Origin: Stappia sp.
GTDB lineage: Bacteria > Pseudomonadota > Alphaproteobacteria > Rhizobiales > Stappiaceae
NCBI GenBank assembly: GCA_002722295.1
Contig: PBLF01000020.1
Location: forward strand, 42,693 to 106,692
Direction of reading: 5' to 3'
Length of the DNA: 64,000 nt
Both the position numbers and the translations under genes were made by a program. The notes beneath the pieces are model-generated. The model was not told where the DNA came from. It did not search any database and saw nothing but the letters and a program-made list of their open reading frames with translations. Below, in pieces: positions 10,403 through 21,118 of this stretch (position 1 is its first letter; each line of letters opens with the position of its first letter).

Positions 10403-11776
10403 ATGACAGTCACCGTCCGCTTCGCTCCATCGCCCACGGGCTATCTCCACATCGGCAATGCCCGTCCGGCGCTCATGAACTGGCTCTTCGCCCTGCGCGA
10501 GGGCGGCCGTTTCATCCTGCGCTATGACGACACCGATCTCGAACGCTCGCGTGAGGCCTATGCCCAGGCGATCGGCGAGGATCTGGAATGGCTCGGCATC
10601 GTGCCGCACGAGGTCTTCCGACAGTCCGACCGGCTGGCGCATTACGACGCCGCCGTCGAGCGGCTCAAGGCCGCGGGGCTTCTCTATCCCTGCTACGAGA
10701 CTGCGGACGAACTGGAACGCCGCCGGGCCCGCGCCCGGGCGCTCGGCCGTCCGCCCGTCTACGACCGCGCCGCGCTCAGGCTTTCCGCCGAGGATCGCGA
10801 GCGGCTCGAGGCCGAGGGGCGAACGCCGCACTGGCGCTTTCTGCTGCCCGACCACGAGGGCGATCCCTTCTCGACCCGGCGGACCGACGTGACATGGGAC
10901 GACCTGTGCCGGGGCAGTCAGAGCGTCGACCTGGCCTCGCTCTCCGATCCGGTGCTGATCCGCGCCGACGGCAGCTACCTCTACACGCTGCCCTCCATCG
11001 TCGACGACATCGAGAGCGGCGTCACCCATGTGATCCGGGGAGAGGACCACGTCGCCAACACCGCCGTGCAGATCGCGATCTTTCGCGCGCTCGGGGCGAC
11101 GCCGCCGGTCTTTGCCCATCACAACCTGCTGACGACGGCGAGTGGGGAGGGGCTTTCCAAGCGCAAGGGCGACCTGTCGCTGCGCTCGTTGCGCGAGCAG
11201 GGGCTGGAACCCATGTCCGTCGCCTCGCTGGCCGTTCTCACGGGCACGAGCCATGCCGTCGAGCCGGCGGAAAGCCTGGGCGTGCTGTCCGCCATGGTGA
11301 CCCTGGACGACGTGTCGCGCTCCTCGGCGAAGTTCGATCCCGACGACCTGCTGCCGTTGAACGCGAGGCTCGTGCATTCGCTGCCGCCCGAGGCGGTGGA
11401 CATGCGGCTGAAGGGCATGGGGATCGGAGACGGGGAGACGTTCCGTGCCGCGTTCTGGCTCGCGGTGCGCGAGAACTGCCAGAAGGTCGCGGATGCGTCG
11501 GCATGGTGGAGGGCGATTGCCGCGCCCGGGCGGGTTGCCCCCGCCGACGATGACGCCGCCTATCTTGAGCTTGCCGCGCGGTTGCTGCCCGACGAGCCCT
11601 TTGACGAGGGCTCCTGGTCGGACTGGACCGGTCGCCTGAAGGCGGAGACCGGCCGCAAGGGGCGGGCGCTGTTCCTGCCGTTGCGCAGGGCGCTCACGGG
11701 GCTCGACCACGGTCCCGACATGAAGGCACTGCTGCCGCTTATTGGGCGACGTAGTAGCGTGGCCCGACTATCCTGA
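10403..11776 (+). CDS. gltX: Glutamate--tRNA ligase
   Basis: It charges tRNA-Glu with glutamate. Class I signatures are visible: [18 protein letters not shown] with HIGN at 16-19, and LSKRK (251-255) as the KMSKS loop. At 457 residues it is slightly shorter than the E. coli enzyme, and many alphaproteobacteria carry two gltX copies, one of which charges tRNA-Gln for later transamidation; which copy this is cannot be told. Its 3' end overlaps the convergent DUF2865 gene by 38 bp. Confidence 0.94.
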   Translation: MTVTVRFAPSPTGYLHIGNARPALMNWLFALREGGRFILRYDDTDLERSREAYAQAIGEDLEWLGIVPHEVFRQSDRLAHYDAAVERLKAAGLLYPCYETADELERRRARARALGRPPVYDRAALRLSAEDRERLEAEGRTPHWRFLLPDHEGDPFSTRRTDVTWDDLCRGSQSVDLASLSDPVLIRADGSYLYTLPSIVDDIESGVTHVIRGEDHVANTAVQIAIFRALGATPPVFAHHNLLTTASGEGLSKRKGDLSLRSLREQGLEPMSVASLAVLTGTSHAVEPAESLGVLSAMVTLDDVSRSSAKFDPDDLLPLNARLVHSLPPEAVDMRLKGMGIGDGETFRAAFWLAVRENCQKVADASAWWRAIAAPGRVAPADDDAAYLELAARLLPDEPFDEGSWSDWTGRLKAETGRKGRALFLPLRRALTGLDHGPDMKALLPLIGRRSSVARLS

Positions 11777-13040
11777 CCGTACGATCCGGATCGGCGGGGC
11801 CTGTTTCCTCAGCCGGGGCGATCCGCGTGGAGCCGGCGGCGAGATCCGCCGCGGCCCTGGCCGCATCCCGCGCCGCGTCCGCCGAATTGTGCCTCAGCAC
11901 GGGCAGGGTGGCGGAAGCCGACGGCGCGGCATAGCCGAGTTCCAGGTTCATGCGGGTGTCGGGGTCGGAGCCGGCCGGCACCTCCACCCTTGCCTCGCCG
12001 AGGGTGAAGCCCTCGCGAAGACCGGCATGCAGCATCTCGTTGTCGTTGCCGGCCTCGTCTCCACTGGTCGTCAGGCTGACCAGGGACTGGTTCGGCTCGC
12101 TTGTATCGCGGCAGCCGCAGCCCGAGACATATGTGGTGCGGAAGCGGTCGGCGTTGGGCAGGTCCGTGTAGGGCTCGCCCTCCAGGGAGACGAGATTTTC
12201 GACCGTTTCACCGGGATTGCGGTGCACGAAGAGCTTCGTTTCCGCGCCCGGGCAGCGCGCCTGGCAGATCGCGGCATCGCGGCCGAAGCCCGCATCGGTG
12301 ACCGAGAAGCTCACCGGGAAGAAGAAGCCGTCGCACATGCGCACGCACATGGTGCGGTAGGTGATGCCGCCGTGCCCGCGCGGGCTCTCGTCACCCGGCA
12401 TGTGGGTGATGCCGACGCGCCCGCCGCCCGAGTGCGTGATGCGCACGCTGGAGCCGGACCCGGCGCGGGGATCGGACGAGACGGTGATCGCCTCGGAGGA
12501 GGAGCGTCCCGTCAGGCCGAGGAAGGAGAGCAGGCCGCCGCCGTCGCCGCGCGTGGTGTCGCGGCGCGCCTGCGTGGTGGAGCCGGCCCCGCCGTTGCAG
12601 CCCTGACGGGCCATCGCCTTGCGCAGGCTTGCGGCGCGGGCGGCGCTCCGGTTTCCCTTCGCGTGGCGTTTGCGCTGGCGTTCGATGGCGGCAAGGTTGC
12701 CGCGCATCTTCCTGATCTTGGCGTCGAGCGTGGCACAGGAGCCACCGGCCGCCGGACACCCGAGAAGCCTGTGGTCGCGCTCCGCAAGCGAGAGCGCGGC
12801 CTTCTGCTTGCGCGCCGCACTGTCCCATTTGCGATAGGCGGGCGAGGTGGCGTTCGCGTCAATACGCGCCAGATCGGCGGAAAGGGCCGCGCAGGAGCGG
12901 GCATCGGCCTGCGCGGCGGGAAGCGCAAGGGCAAGCAGCAGGCCCGCGACGGCGGTTCGGGCGAGCGCACGCAGCCGCGCGGCGCCGGTGCGGGCCGGCG
13001 CGGATGCGTGTTGTCTCAGAGCGGGCGTCGTTGTCGCCAT
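11739..13040 (-). CDS. DUF2865 domain-containing secreted protein
   Basis: A 433-residue exported protein found mainly in Hyphomicrobiales. After a signal peptide ([22 protein letters not shown]) comes a Lys/Arg-rich helical region with [14 protein letters not shown] and [16 protein letters not shown], probably coiled coil. The DUF2865 core follows: [38 protein letters not shown] and the TYVSGCGCR Cys-rich motif. Paired cysteines suggest disulphides outside the cytoplasm. Function of the family is unknown; a cell-envelope role is inference. Convergent with and overlapping gltX. Confidence 0.85.
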   Translation of the reverse strand: MATTTPALRQHASAPARTGAARLRALARTAVAGLLLALALPAAQADARSCAALSADLARIDANATSPAYRKWDSAARKQKAALSLAERDHRLLGCPAAGGSCATLDAKIRKMRGNLAAIERQRKRHAKGNRSAARAASLRKAMARQGCNGGAGSTTQARRDTTRGDGGGLLSFLGLTGRSSSEAITVSSDPRAGSGSSVRITHSGGGRVGITHMPGDESPRGHGGITYRTMCVRMCDGFFFPVSFSVTDAGFGRDAAICQARCPGAETKLFVHRNPGETVENLVSLEGEPYTDLPNADRFRTTYVSGCGCRDTSEPNQSLVSLTTSGDEAGNDNEMLHAGLREGFTLGEARVEVPAGSDPDTRMNLELGYAAPSASATLPVLRHNSADAARDAARAAADLAAGSTRIAPAEETGPADPDRTVRIVGPRYYVAQ

Positions 13041-13291
13041 CGTCCGTCGTCACTGCCAGTGCGGTTGAAGATCCGAGCATGACTATGACGCCAGCGCCGG
13101 GCGCACGACAAGGAAAGCCTCGGGTTTTAGTAAACTGTGCGTCAATTGCCGAGGATCGGCGCTGCCCCCGCCTGGCGGATCCGGGAGCCATGCCTTGGTG
13201 CGGCGTCCGTACGCCTTGCGCGGGGCGGACGGTCGTGGCAGGGAGGGGCGGGGGCGCGCCCCTGTCCCGCCCACGGAGCCAGCACGATCCC

Positions 13292-13645
13292 ATGACCACG
13301 TCCCGCAAAGAGACCGCGACGCAAAGCGGCGCGCTCATCCTCCTCGTTCTCTCGCACGTCTTCTTCCTGCCCGTCGCCGGTGCCTTCCTGCCGGCGGAAG
13401 TCCTGCGTCTCGGTACGGACAACGGCCTCGACACGCAGACCTCCTACACGGTGCTGGGCGGCATCTTCCTGCTGTTGATCCTGCTGTTTCACGGGCTTTC
13501 GTTCCGCATGGCGCGCGCACGGGGCGAGAACCGGCTTTCGGTGATCGTGATCGCGTTCTTCCTGCTCAGCCTCGCGGCGCTTGCCCTTTTCGGCATTCCC
13601 TCTCCGCTGGTGGCGGTGGTTCATGCAGCGGGCTTCGTCATCTGA
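13292..13645 (+). CDS. Small hypothetical membrane protein
   Basis: A 117-residue protein with three predicted membrane segments: ALILLVLSHVFFLPVAGAFL, YTVLGGIFLLLILLFHGLSF and LSVIVIAFFLLSLAALALFG. I do not recognise the family. The ATG at 13292 is chosen because the upstream extension is Arg/Pro-rich and overlaps the divergent promoter region of the DUF2865 gene. It lies 93 bp before the CreA gene, possibly co-transcribed. Coding potential rests on the hydrophobic pattern and third-position G/C bias. Confidence 0.6.
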   Translation: MTTSRKETATQSGALILLVLSHVFFLPVAGAFLPAEVLRLGTDNGLDTQTSYTVLGGIFLLLILLFHGLSFRMARARGENRLSVIVIAFFLLSLAALALFGIPSPLVAVVHAAGFVI

Positions 13646-13738
13646 GGCAACGCGGGCACGCGGGCCGTTGCGCCCCGCGCCGCCAACCCCATATCGGGAG
13701 CGGACAGCGGTTTTGGATCGAGGGAACGGAGTTTCGCG

Positions 13739-14281
13739 ATGAGCAGACTGACGCGCGCCATCGGGCGCCTTTGCATGGCGCTGTGTGTGGCGCTGCCGAT
13801 CGGGGTGGTTGCCGCCGCCGGACCGGCCGCGGCCCAGGACGAGCCCGACCTGATCTTCAAGAAGTCGACGGTCTGGAAGCTGCTGACGCCCGATCACAAG
13901 CTTGCCACCTATGCCATCGACGACCCGCTGGTGAAGGGGGTTGCCTGCCACTTCACGGTGCCGGAAAAGGGCGGCGTCTCGGGATGGCTCGGCGTCGCGG
14001 AGGAGGTCTCCGACATTTCGCTCGCCTGTCGTCAGGTCGGGCCGGTGAGCTTCACGGAAAAGTTCGAGCAGGGCGACGAGATGTTCCGCCAGCGGCGCTC
14101 GTTCCTGTTCAAGAAGATGCGCATCGTGCGTGGCTGCGACGAGAAGCGCAACGTGCTGGTGTATCTCGTCTATTCGGACAAGGTCATCGAGGGCAGCCCC
14201 AAGAACTCCACCTCGACCGTGCCGATCATGCCCTGGGGCGGAGCCGAGGCGCCGCGCTGCTCCGACTGGCTCGACAAGTAA
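13739..14281 (+). CDS. creA: CreA family protein
   Basis: A 180-residue periplasmic protein of the CreA family, whose biochemical role is unknown. It has a signal peptide (LCMALCVALPIGVVAAAGPAAAQ) and the family blocks LTPDHKLATYAIDDPLVKGVACHF, LGVAEEVSDISLACRQVG and the RQRRSFLFKKMRIVRGCDEKRNVLVYLVYSDK stretch. Two to three conserved cysteines may form disulphides. In E. coli creA lies in the creABCD operon, but no cre two-component genes are here. Convergent with the ArsR-type regulator. Confidence 0.9.
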   Translation: MSRLTRAIGRLCMALCVALPIGVVAAAGPAAAQDEPDLIFKKSTVWKLLTPDHKLATYAIDDPLVKGVACHFTVPEKGGVSGWLGVAEEVSDISLACRQVGPVSFTEKFEQGDEMFRQRRSFLFKKMRIVRGCDEKRNVLVYLVYSDKVIEGSPKNSTSTVPIMPWGGAEAPRCSDWLDK

Positions 14282-14318
14282 CCCCGGCCCGAACGACGGG
14301 ACGAGGCCGCTGCCGGGA

Positions 14319-14657
14319 TCACTCGGCGGCGGCGGTTTCCGGCTTGCGGGCGGCCGCGAGCGTTTCCGGCGGGCAGAAGTGCTTCTGCAGCAGGACCAGA
14401 ACGTCGGCCGCCATCTCGCTGTCGAGACTGTAGTAGATCGTCGTGCCGTCGCGGCGCGTGCGCACCAGCCCCTGGGCGCGCAAGAGGGCGAGTTGCTGCG
14501 AGACGGTCGGCATCCGCATGCCTGTCAGTTCGGCAAGCTGTCCGACGCTGATCTCGCCCCCGGCCATGTGGCACAAGAGTATGAGCCGCGGCCCGGACGC
14601 CAGCATCTTGAGAAAGCTGGCCGCGTCCTCGGCCTTTTCCTGAAGCGCCTCGATCAT
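14319..14657 (-). CDS. ArsR-family regulator of the SqrR/BigR (persulfide-sensing) type
   Basis: A 112-residue winged-helix repressor. The recognition helix lies in MRMPTVSQQLALLRAQGLV and the wing in RRDGTTIYYSL. Only two cysteines occur, C29 (LILLC, helix 2) and C95 (HFC, C-terminal helix), 66 residues apart. This spacing equals the C41/C107 and C42/C108 pairs of SqrR and BigR, which form a tetrasulfide bridge in response to reactive sulfur species. The classical ArsR metal motif CVC is absent. No sulfide-quinone reductase or persulfide dioxygenase is next to it, so its targets lie elsewhere. Sub-family call is by eye. Confidence 0.8.
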   Translation of the reverse strand: MIEALQEKAEDAASFLKMLASGPRLILLCHMAGGEISVGQLAELTGMRMPTVSQQLALLRAQGLVRTRRDGTTIYYSLDSEMAADVLVLLQKHFCPPETLAAARKPETAAAE

Positions 14658-14941
14658 TTCCTGTCCTGAATCCCTGCCGCGCTGTGCGTGCCGATGCCGT
14701 GCCCCCAGCCTCGGTCATGTCGCGGAGCCGTTCCGTTGTTCCGGATGCCGTTCGGCGGCCTCACGGTTTGCTGCCGGTGATGTACCGGGCAGCCCGTTCG
14801 CGCGCAACCGGGATCCGATCCCTGCAGGTCTGGCCCGGCGGGTACTTGGAACTCGTGCTGAACAGCCTGAACCGCTCGGGGGCAAAACCCGCCCGAACGG
14901 TTCAACATATTAGATTGCAACAACGTGTGCGATGCAAGATC
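14658..14941. other. Intergenic region without a recognised gene
   Basis: This stretch between the ArsR-type gene and the small minus-strand gene ending at 14942 contains short open frames with Cys/His/Pro-rich, non-conserved-looking products and no good ribosome sites. It presumably holds the ArsR promoter (minus strand) and the 3' end of the next gene. I see nothing else in it. Confidence 0.5.
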
Positions 14942-15202
14942 TCAACGCAGGCCGTGCGAAGCATTTGGCGCAAAAGCGTTAATGCGGCACGAGGCGGTGT
15001 TGTCGAAGCAGGAGGCCGCAAGTCCGCCGCCCTGATTCGACGGGGAAGACAGGACGAAGGCCGCCACGGGCGCCAGCATTCCAAGGCAAAGCACGAGAGC
15101 CGCGACGAAAAGCGCCAGCGGGCGGGGTGCGGTGTCGCGACGGCCGGTCGACGAGGACGCGTTGCGGGTCACGGGGGCGGCAAGGACGCTGGAAACGGAC
15201 AT
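14942..15202 (-). CDS. Small hypothetical exported or membrane protein
   Basis: An 86-residue product with a polar, Arg-rich N-terminus, one hydrophobic segment (PLALFVAALVLCLGMLAPVAAFVL) and a short tail with two cysteines (AASCFDNTASCRINAF). A modest Shine-Dalgarno (GGAG) lies ten bases before the ATG at 15202. It could be a signal-anchored small envelope protein. Not recognised, no clear partner gene. Coding status is plausible rather than certain. Confidence 0.45.
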   Translation of the reverse strand: MSVSSVLAAPVTRNASSSTGRRDTAPRPLALFVAALVLCLGMLAPVAAFVLSSPSNQGGGLAASCFDNTASCRINAFAPNASHGLR

Positions 15203-15512
15203 GGCACTGCTCCGATACTCAGGAGGTACTGGCGATCCTGGCCTTTCGGGCACCGGACCGCCTTGATCGAGAACAATCTTCGCGCAGTCGCCCTGAACCG
15301 GTGCTGAGGCGCGGATTTATCCGCCATTCATGTTCGTAAGGGGGGGATTAGGTCGAAACGCGACCATCCGGATCCGGACAAAGAGGTTTTGAGTTATTTT
15401 GCAGTGCAGCAATTATATTGGACCCGCTCCCGGAATGTCCCCAGTGTTGCGCCGTTCGACGTAGGGGAATGGCGGGGGCACGGGCCTGCCGCCGAAGATT
15501 GCGGAGAGGGCC

Positions 15513-16325
15513 ATGCTTGACACCATCGAAAAGAAATCGGTCTACCAGCCCGACCAGCCGGGGCTTCTTTTTCCCACCGAGCCGGAGTTCGCCACGGTCG
15601 CCGAGGAGAGGAGCTACCGCAAGCAGCGGCTGGTGCTGGCGTGCCGCGCCTTCGCGCGAGAAGGCTACAGCTACGGCTTCGCCGGTCACCTGACCGTCCG
15701 CGATCCCGAACATCCGGAGCTTTTCTGGACCAACCCGATGGCCGTGCATTTCAGCCAGGTCTGCATGTCCAACCTGATCCTGGTCGACCATCACGGTCGG
15801 GTGGTCGAAGGCAACCACGCGGTCAATCGCGCCGGCTTCATCCTTCATGCCAACGTGCACAAGGCGCATCCCGACATCGTGTCCATGTGTCATGCGCACA
15901 CGGAGGCGGGGACGGCCTTCGCGGCGCTTGGGCGTGAGATCCGGCGCCTGACGCAGGATTCCTGCGTGTTCTTCGAGGATCACGTGGTGATCCTGGAGGA
16001 GGCCGGGGCTGCCGCGCTGGAGGACAGGGCGGGCGGCAACGTCGCGCGGGCGTTCAGGGGCGTGAAGGCGGCGATCCATGCCAACCACGGACTGCTGACG
16101 GCGAGCCGGCACTCCATCGATGCGGCCGCCTTCTGGTTCATCGCGCTGGAGCGCTGCTGCAAGCAGGAGCTCATGATCGATGCCAGCGGCCGGGAGCCGA
16201 TCCTTGTGAGCGAGGAGCGGGCGCGCTACTCGCGCAAGCACATCGGCACCGATTATATCGGCTGGCTGCATTTCCAGCCCGTTGCGGCGCAGATCATCGC
16301 CGACGAACCGGATCTGTTCGACTGA
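15513..16325 (+). CDS. Class II aldolase/adducin family protein
   Basis: A 270-residue protein of the zinc-dependent class II aldolase/adducin fold (fuculose-1-phosphate aldolase, MtnB relatives). Metal ligands are visible as CHAHT (H127, H129) and AIHANHG near residue 193. It is longer than sugar-phosphate aldolases by an N-terminal ~40 residues and a C-terminal tail, like the broad uncharacterised family often labelled class II aldolase. Activity could be aldolase, epimerase or decarboxylase. Upstream at ~15385-15420 is an AT-rich patch (TTATATT) that may be the promoter. Confidence 0.87.
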   Translation: MLDTIEKKSVYQPDQPGLLFPTEPEFATVAEERSYRKQRLVLACRAFAREGYSYGFAGHLTVRDPEHPELFWTNPMAVHFSQVCMSNLILVDHHGRVVEGNHAVNRAGFILHANVHKAHPDIVSMCHAHTEAGTAFAALGREIRRLTQDSCVFFEDHVVILEEAGAAALEDRAGGNVARAFRGVKAAIHANHGLLTASRHSIDAAAFWFIALERCCKQELMIDASGREPILVSEERARYSRKHIGTDYIGWLHFQPVAAQIIADEPDLFD

Positions 16326-16369
16326 GGGCCGCCGGGGCGGGCGAAAGCGCCACGCCCCGGCCTGCCATT

Positions 16370-18097
16370 TCAAAGCTGCTGGCGGCGGTGGTTCGCGATC
16401 GCCTTCGCCAGCACGGTGTCGCGGTCATAGATATCGCGGCGGAAGTGCACCGAGCCGTCCTTGTTCACCCATGCGGTGAGATAGGTGAGGTGGACGGGGA
16501 TCGGGTCCTTGAGCTTGATCACGCGCCGCTTGTCGGTGTCTCGCACCGACATGAGCTTCTGCTTGTCCCAGCCGTCGCGCGACAGCAGGACACCGCCGAG
16601 CGCGAAGGGATCCTCGGCGCGGATGCAGCCGTGGCTGAAGGAGCGCTGCGCACGCGAGAACAGGGCCTTGGCCGGCGTGTCGTGGATGTAGATGTTGAAC
16701 TTGTTCGGGAACATGAACTTCCCCCGGCCCAGCGCGTTTTGCTGCCCCGGATCCTGGCGCAGCGTGAAGGGGAAGTTGCCCCGGCTGTAGGAGCCCCAGG
16801 CGACCGACCACGGATCGACCTCCCGGTTGCCGGAGAAGATACGGATGCCCTTGGCCGCCAGCGCGCCGGGGTTTTTCTGGAGCTGGGGCAGATACTCCTT
16901 CGTCGCGATGGAGTAGGGCACCGTCCAGAAGGGATTCACCTCGGCATAGGTGATCTTGTCGGAGAAGACCGGCGTGGCGTGATAGGGCTTTCCCACCACC
17001 ACGCGCGCGGTGTGGACGGTCTTGTCGTCCTCCACGACCTTCAGGTTCTGGTCGGCGAGATTGACGAAGACATAGCGCTCGCCCAGATCGTCCGGCATCC
17101 AGCGCCGGCGCTCCATGTTGAGCTCCATCTGGGCGATCCGCTGGCTGATCGGCACGTTGATTTCGGCCAGCGTGTTCCTGCCGATGATGCCGTCGACGGC
17201 AAGGCCGTGCCGCTCCTGGAAGAGCTTCACCGCCTCGACCAGCGCGCCGTCATAGACATCGCCCTCGTGGCTTCCCGGCGTGAAGAGGTCCTGCTCGGCC
17301 AGCCGCTTGCGCAGCGTGTCGAGGCGGGTGTCGGTCATGCCGGGCTTCAGGGTCTCGCCCTGCGGCACGGGAGTGAAGCCCCCGGCCTCGGCCTTCGCGC
17401 GGTAGTCGGCGAGGGCGGCCTTCAGCCGGGCATAGTTCGGCGTGTTGGGCGACAGGGCCTCCAGGGAGGCGTCGAAATCCTCCGCGCTCTCGATGTATTC
17501 CAGAACCACGGACGGGTTCGGCGCGCGGGGGAAGATGTTCAGGGCCTTGTTGACCTCGTTGGGCTGTACCCGGCCGGAGGTCAGATGATCGGAAAAGGCG
17601 ACGAACGTGTTCGAAAGCGTCACCTCCAGAGCGGCGAGGTCGTCGTCGCCGGCGGCGGTCGAGGCCATGCGGCGCAACTCGTCGACGTCATACTCCGCCG
17701 GGTCGAGCGCATCGGCACGGGAGGCGGCGAAGGCCGCGATCAGCTTCTCGCCGTGGGGATTGATGCCCTCGTCGCTCACCCACAGGGGCTTGTAGAGGCG
17801 TCCTTCGTAGAAGCCATGCACGCCGAGGTCCGCCTCGTCCTGAGCTCCGGCGTTGAAGCGCGCGTCGAGCATGGGGGCGGGCGTGCTGTCCAGATAGCGC
17901 GCGATGGCCGCCGCCAGCGGGTCGGCCGGGCGGGTCTCCTCGATCAACGCGCCGATGGAGGCGCCCGTGGTCGCGTTGCCGCCCGTTCCTCCCGACTGGG
18001 CAAGCGCCGGCACGGGAGCGAGGGCAAGATGAAGCGCGCCAGCCAGCACGGCGGCGCTCATCGCGAATGGCAACAGGGGGCGGGCAGTACAAATCAT
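16370..18097 (-). CDS. L,D-transpeptidase (YcbB/LdtD-like, YkuD catalytic domain)
   Basis: A periplasmic enzyme that forms 3-3 cross-links in peptidoglycan or attaches proteins to it. The 575 residues contain a signal peptide (LLPFAMSAAVLAGALHLALA), an N-terminal YcbB-type scaffold, a peptidoglycan-binding segment (EAVKLFQERHGLAVDGIIGRNTLAEIN) and the YkuD domain with the active-site motif SHGCIR, Cys about residue 491. GGAGG eight bases upstream favours 18097 over the in-frame ATG at 18139. Monocistronic, divergent from cysS. Confidence 0.93.
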   Translation of the reverse strand: MICTARPLLPFAMSAAVLAGALHLALAPVPALAQSGGTGGNATTGASIGALIEETRPADPLAAAIARYLDSTPAPMLDARFNAGAQDEADLGVHGFYEGRLYKPLWVSDEGINPHGEKLIAAFAASRADALDPAEYDVDELRRMASTAAGDDDLAALEVTLSNTFVAFSDHLTSGRVQPNEVNKALNIFPRAPNPSVVLEYIESAEDFDASLEALSPNTPNYARLKAALADYRAKAEAGGFTPVPQGETLKPGMTDTRLDTLRKRLAEQDLFTPGSHEGDVYDGALVEAVKLFQERHGLAVDGIIGRNTLAEINVPISQRIAQMELNMERRRWMPDDLGERYVFVNLADQNLKVVEDDKTVHTARVVVGKPYHATPVFSDKITYAEVNPFWTVPYSIATKEYLPQLQKNPGALAAKGIRIFSGNREVDPWSVAWGSYSRGNFPFTLRQDPGQQNALGRGKFMFPNKFNIYIHDTPAKALFSRAQRSFSHGCIRAEDPFALGGVLLSRDGWDKQKLMSVRDTDKRRVIKLKDPIPVHLTYLTAWVNKDGSVHFRRDIYDRDTVLAKAIANHRRQQL

Positions 18098-18398
18098 CCA
18101 AAAATCCTCCGCACGGCAATTGTCCTGCATATTACACACACCATCCTTGGCCCGCGAGGCGTGTTGCAGGTCACTTCGAAGGTGTTTTTGGTGCGCTACG
18201 CGGGATTTGCGGGCTTGACCGTGTCGGGCAAACGGGTCAGAACCGAAACATGACCACGGCCCACGGACCCGAGATTTCGATCCTCATTATTTGCAGCTAG
18301 CGACAAAGCTGGCTGTGGCCGTTCCCCTCATGCTCGATGCTCCTCCGACACGGAGATGAGACGGACGCCCCGGCCAGCCGGCCAGGAGACGACCGATC

Positions 18399-19862
<1,464 letters not shown>

Positions 19863-19889
19863 GGGCCAGCGCGACGATTCCTTTCGATC

Positions 19890-20101
19890 CCCCCTCTGTC
19901 CCCTGCGGGGACATCTCCCCCTCAAGGGGGGAGAGGGGAAGGTGGTCAGGGCAGGGTCTTGTGCCTTCGGTTGCCGGGCAAGACGGGGGACTTGCGTGTG
20001 ATGCCTGGGAAGTGCGGGGCGGTTCAAGCGACTGCGACCGCCTCGGTCTCTTCTCTCCCCCCTTGAGGGGGAGATGTCGGCGAATGCCGACAGAGGGGGC
20101 A
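19890..20101. repeat. Inverted pair of palindromic intergenic repeats (RIME-like)
   Basis: Two ~47-bp copies in opposite orientation (about 19890-19937 and 20050-20101) flank a ~110-bp spacer. Each has the order CCCCCTCTGTC, a short variable hairpin, GACATCTCCCCCTCAAGGGG and GGAGAG. The variable hairpin differs but keeps pairing in each copy (CCCTGCGGGG against GGCATTCGCC), which points to conserved structure. The element resembles the mosaic palindromes known from rhizobial intergenic regions and often seen next to DUF559 genes; I have not matched it to a database entry. Confidence 0.75.
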
Positions 20102-20134
20102 TTAATGTCGGTGCAGGTGCAACAGGCGTGAGGG

Positions 20135-20536
20135 ATGGACGTGGCGCGACGGCATCAACCTGCAAGCTTGCGGCGCAATGCGAAACGTTTGCGCAAGGAT
20201 ATGACGGAAGCCGAGCGCCGTTTGTGGCACATGCTCCGCGCGCACCGTCTTGAGGGAGTAGGGTTCCGCCGGCAGATGCCGATTGCTGGCTACATTGTCG
20301 ATTTCGCGGCACCTGCCGTCCGCGTCATTGTGGAACTCGACGGCTCGCAGCATGCCGAGCCAGCGGGACTGGAAGCGGATCGGCGGCGCGACCGGCGACT
20401 TGGGGAACTGGGCTGGACCGTACTGCGGTTCTGGAACGTGGATGTGATGTGTGAGCCGGACGGCGTCCGCAGACGGATCGTTGAGGCGTGCGGCGCGACC
20501 GAACGCCACCCGAACGGGGAGAACGTGCATGACTGA
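20135..20536 (+). CDS. DUF559 domain-containing protein (Vsr-like endonuclease fold)
   Basis: A 133-residue protein with the DUF559 pattern: KRLRKDMTEAERRLWHMLR, the core RRQMPIAGYIVDFAAPAVRVIVELDGSQH and DRRLGELGWTVLRFWN. The buried Asp in YIVDF and the E-x-D in VELDG resemble the PD-(D/E)XK catalytic layout of very short patch repair nucleases. Natural substrates are unknown. It directly follows the inverted repeat pair, and its end overlaps the next gene by 8 bp, suggesting translational coupling. Confidence 0.85.
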   Translation: MDVARRHQPASLRRNAKRLRKDMTEAERRLWHMLRAHRLEGVGFRRQMPIAGYIVDFAAPAVRVIVELDGSQHAEPAGLEADRRRDRRLGELGWTVLRFWNVDVMCEPDGVRRRIVEACGATERHPNGENVHD

Positions 20537-21026
20537 AGACAAGGGACACTCCGGCGGATGCCAGTGCGGCGCGGTGCGCTTCAGGGTGCATGGCGCTTTG
20601 GGGCGGGCCTCCATCTGCCATTGCCGCATGTGCCAGAAGGCGACGGGCGGATTCTTCGCGCCGCTGGTGGCGGTGTCGCGCGACCAGATCGAATGGACCC
20701 GGGGCGAGCGGACGCTGTTCCGCTCCTCCAATCACGTCTCGCGCGGGTTCTGCGCAAGCTGCGGCACGCCGCTGACCTATGAGGAGCCGGGCGAGACCAT
20801 GGCGCTGTCCATCGGCGCCTTCGACCATCCCGAGCGAATTCCGCCCTCGATCCAGTACGGCATCGAGCGGGTGCTTCCCTATGTGGACACGCTCGCCGGC
20901 CTGCCCGGACGCGAGACGCTTCAGGATCTGGAGGAGGCATCCTTCCTCTCCGACATCCGCTCCTTCCAGCATCCGGACGAGGACACCGAGACCTGGCCGC
21001 CCGAGGAGGGGCGGTCGCACACCTGA
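20529..21026 (+). CDS. GFA family (glutathione-dependent formaldehyde-activating enzyme-like) protein
   Basis: A 165-residue small zinc protein. Zinc-binding cysteines lie in GGCQCGAVRF, CHCRMCQKATG and CASCGTPL, the standard order of the GFA/Mss4-like fold. True Gfa accelerates S-hydroxymethylglutathione formation, but most family members have unknown roles. The ATG at 20529 overlaps the stop of the DUF559 gene by 8 bp; the frame from 20451 would read through that gene and is rejected. Confidence 0.88.
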   Translation: MTEDKGHSGGCQCGAVRFRVHGALGRASICHCRMCQKATGGFFAPLVAVSRDQIEWTRGERTLFRSSNHVSRGFCASCGTPLTYEEPGETMALSIGAFDHPERIPPSIQYGIERVLPYVDTLAGLPGRETLQDLEEASFLSDIRSFQHPDEDTETWPPEEGRSHT

Positions 21027-21118
21027 TCCGGCACCGCCGGCGGGAGGGGAAAGACGCAAGCCCCGCGCCCCGCCGGTCGGCCGTTGCCGACTGCCAAGCG
21101 CCCCATGAGGACCCTGGA

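Noticed and set aside
14654..14923. An 89-codon minus-strand frame upstream of the ArsR-type gene
   Set aside because: Composition is Pro/His/Gly-rich without a ribosome site or hydrophobic pattern; it also overlaps the regulator's start.
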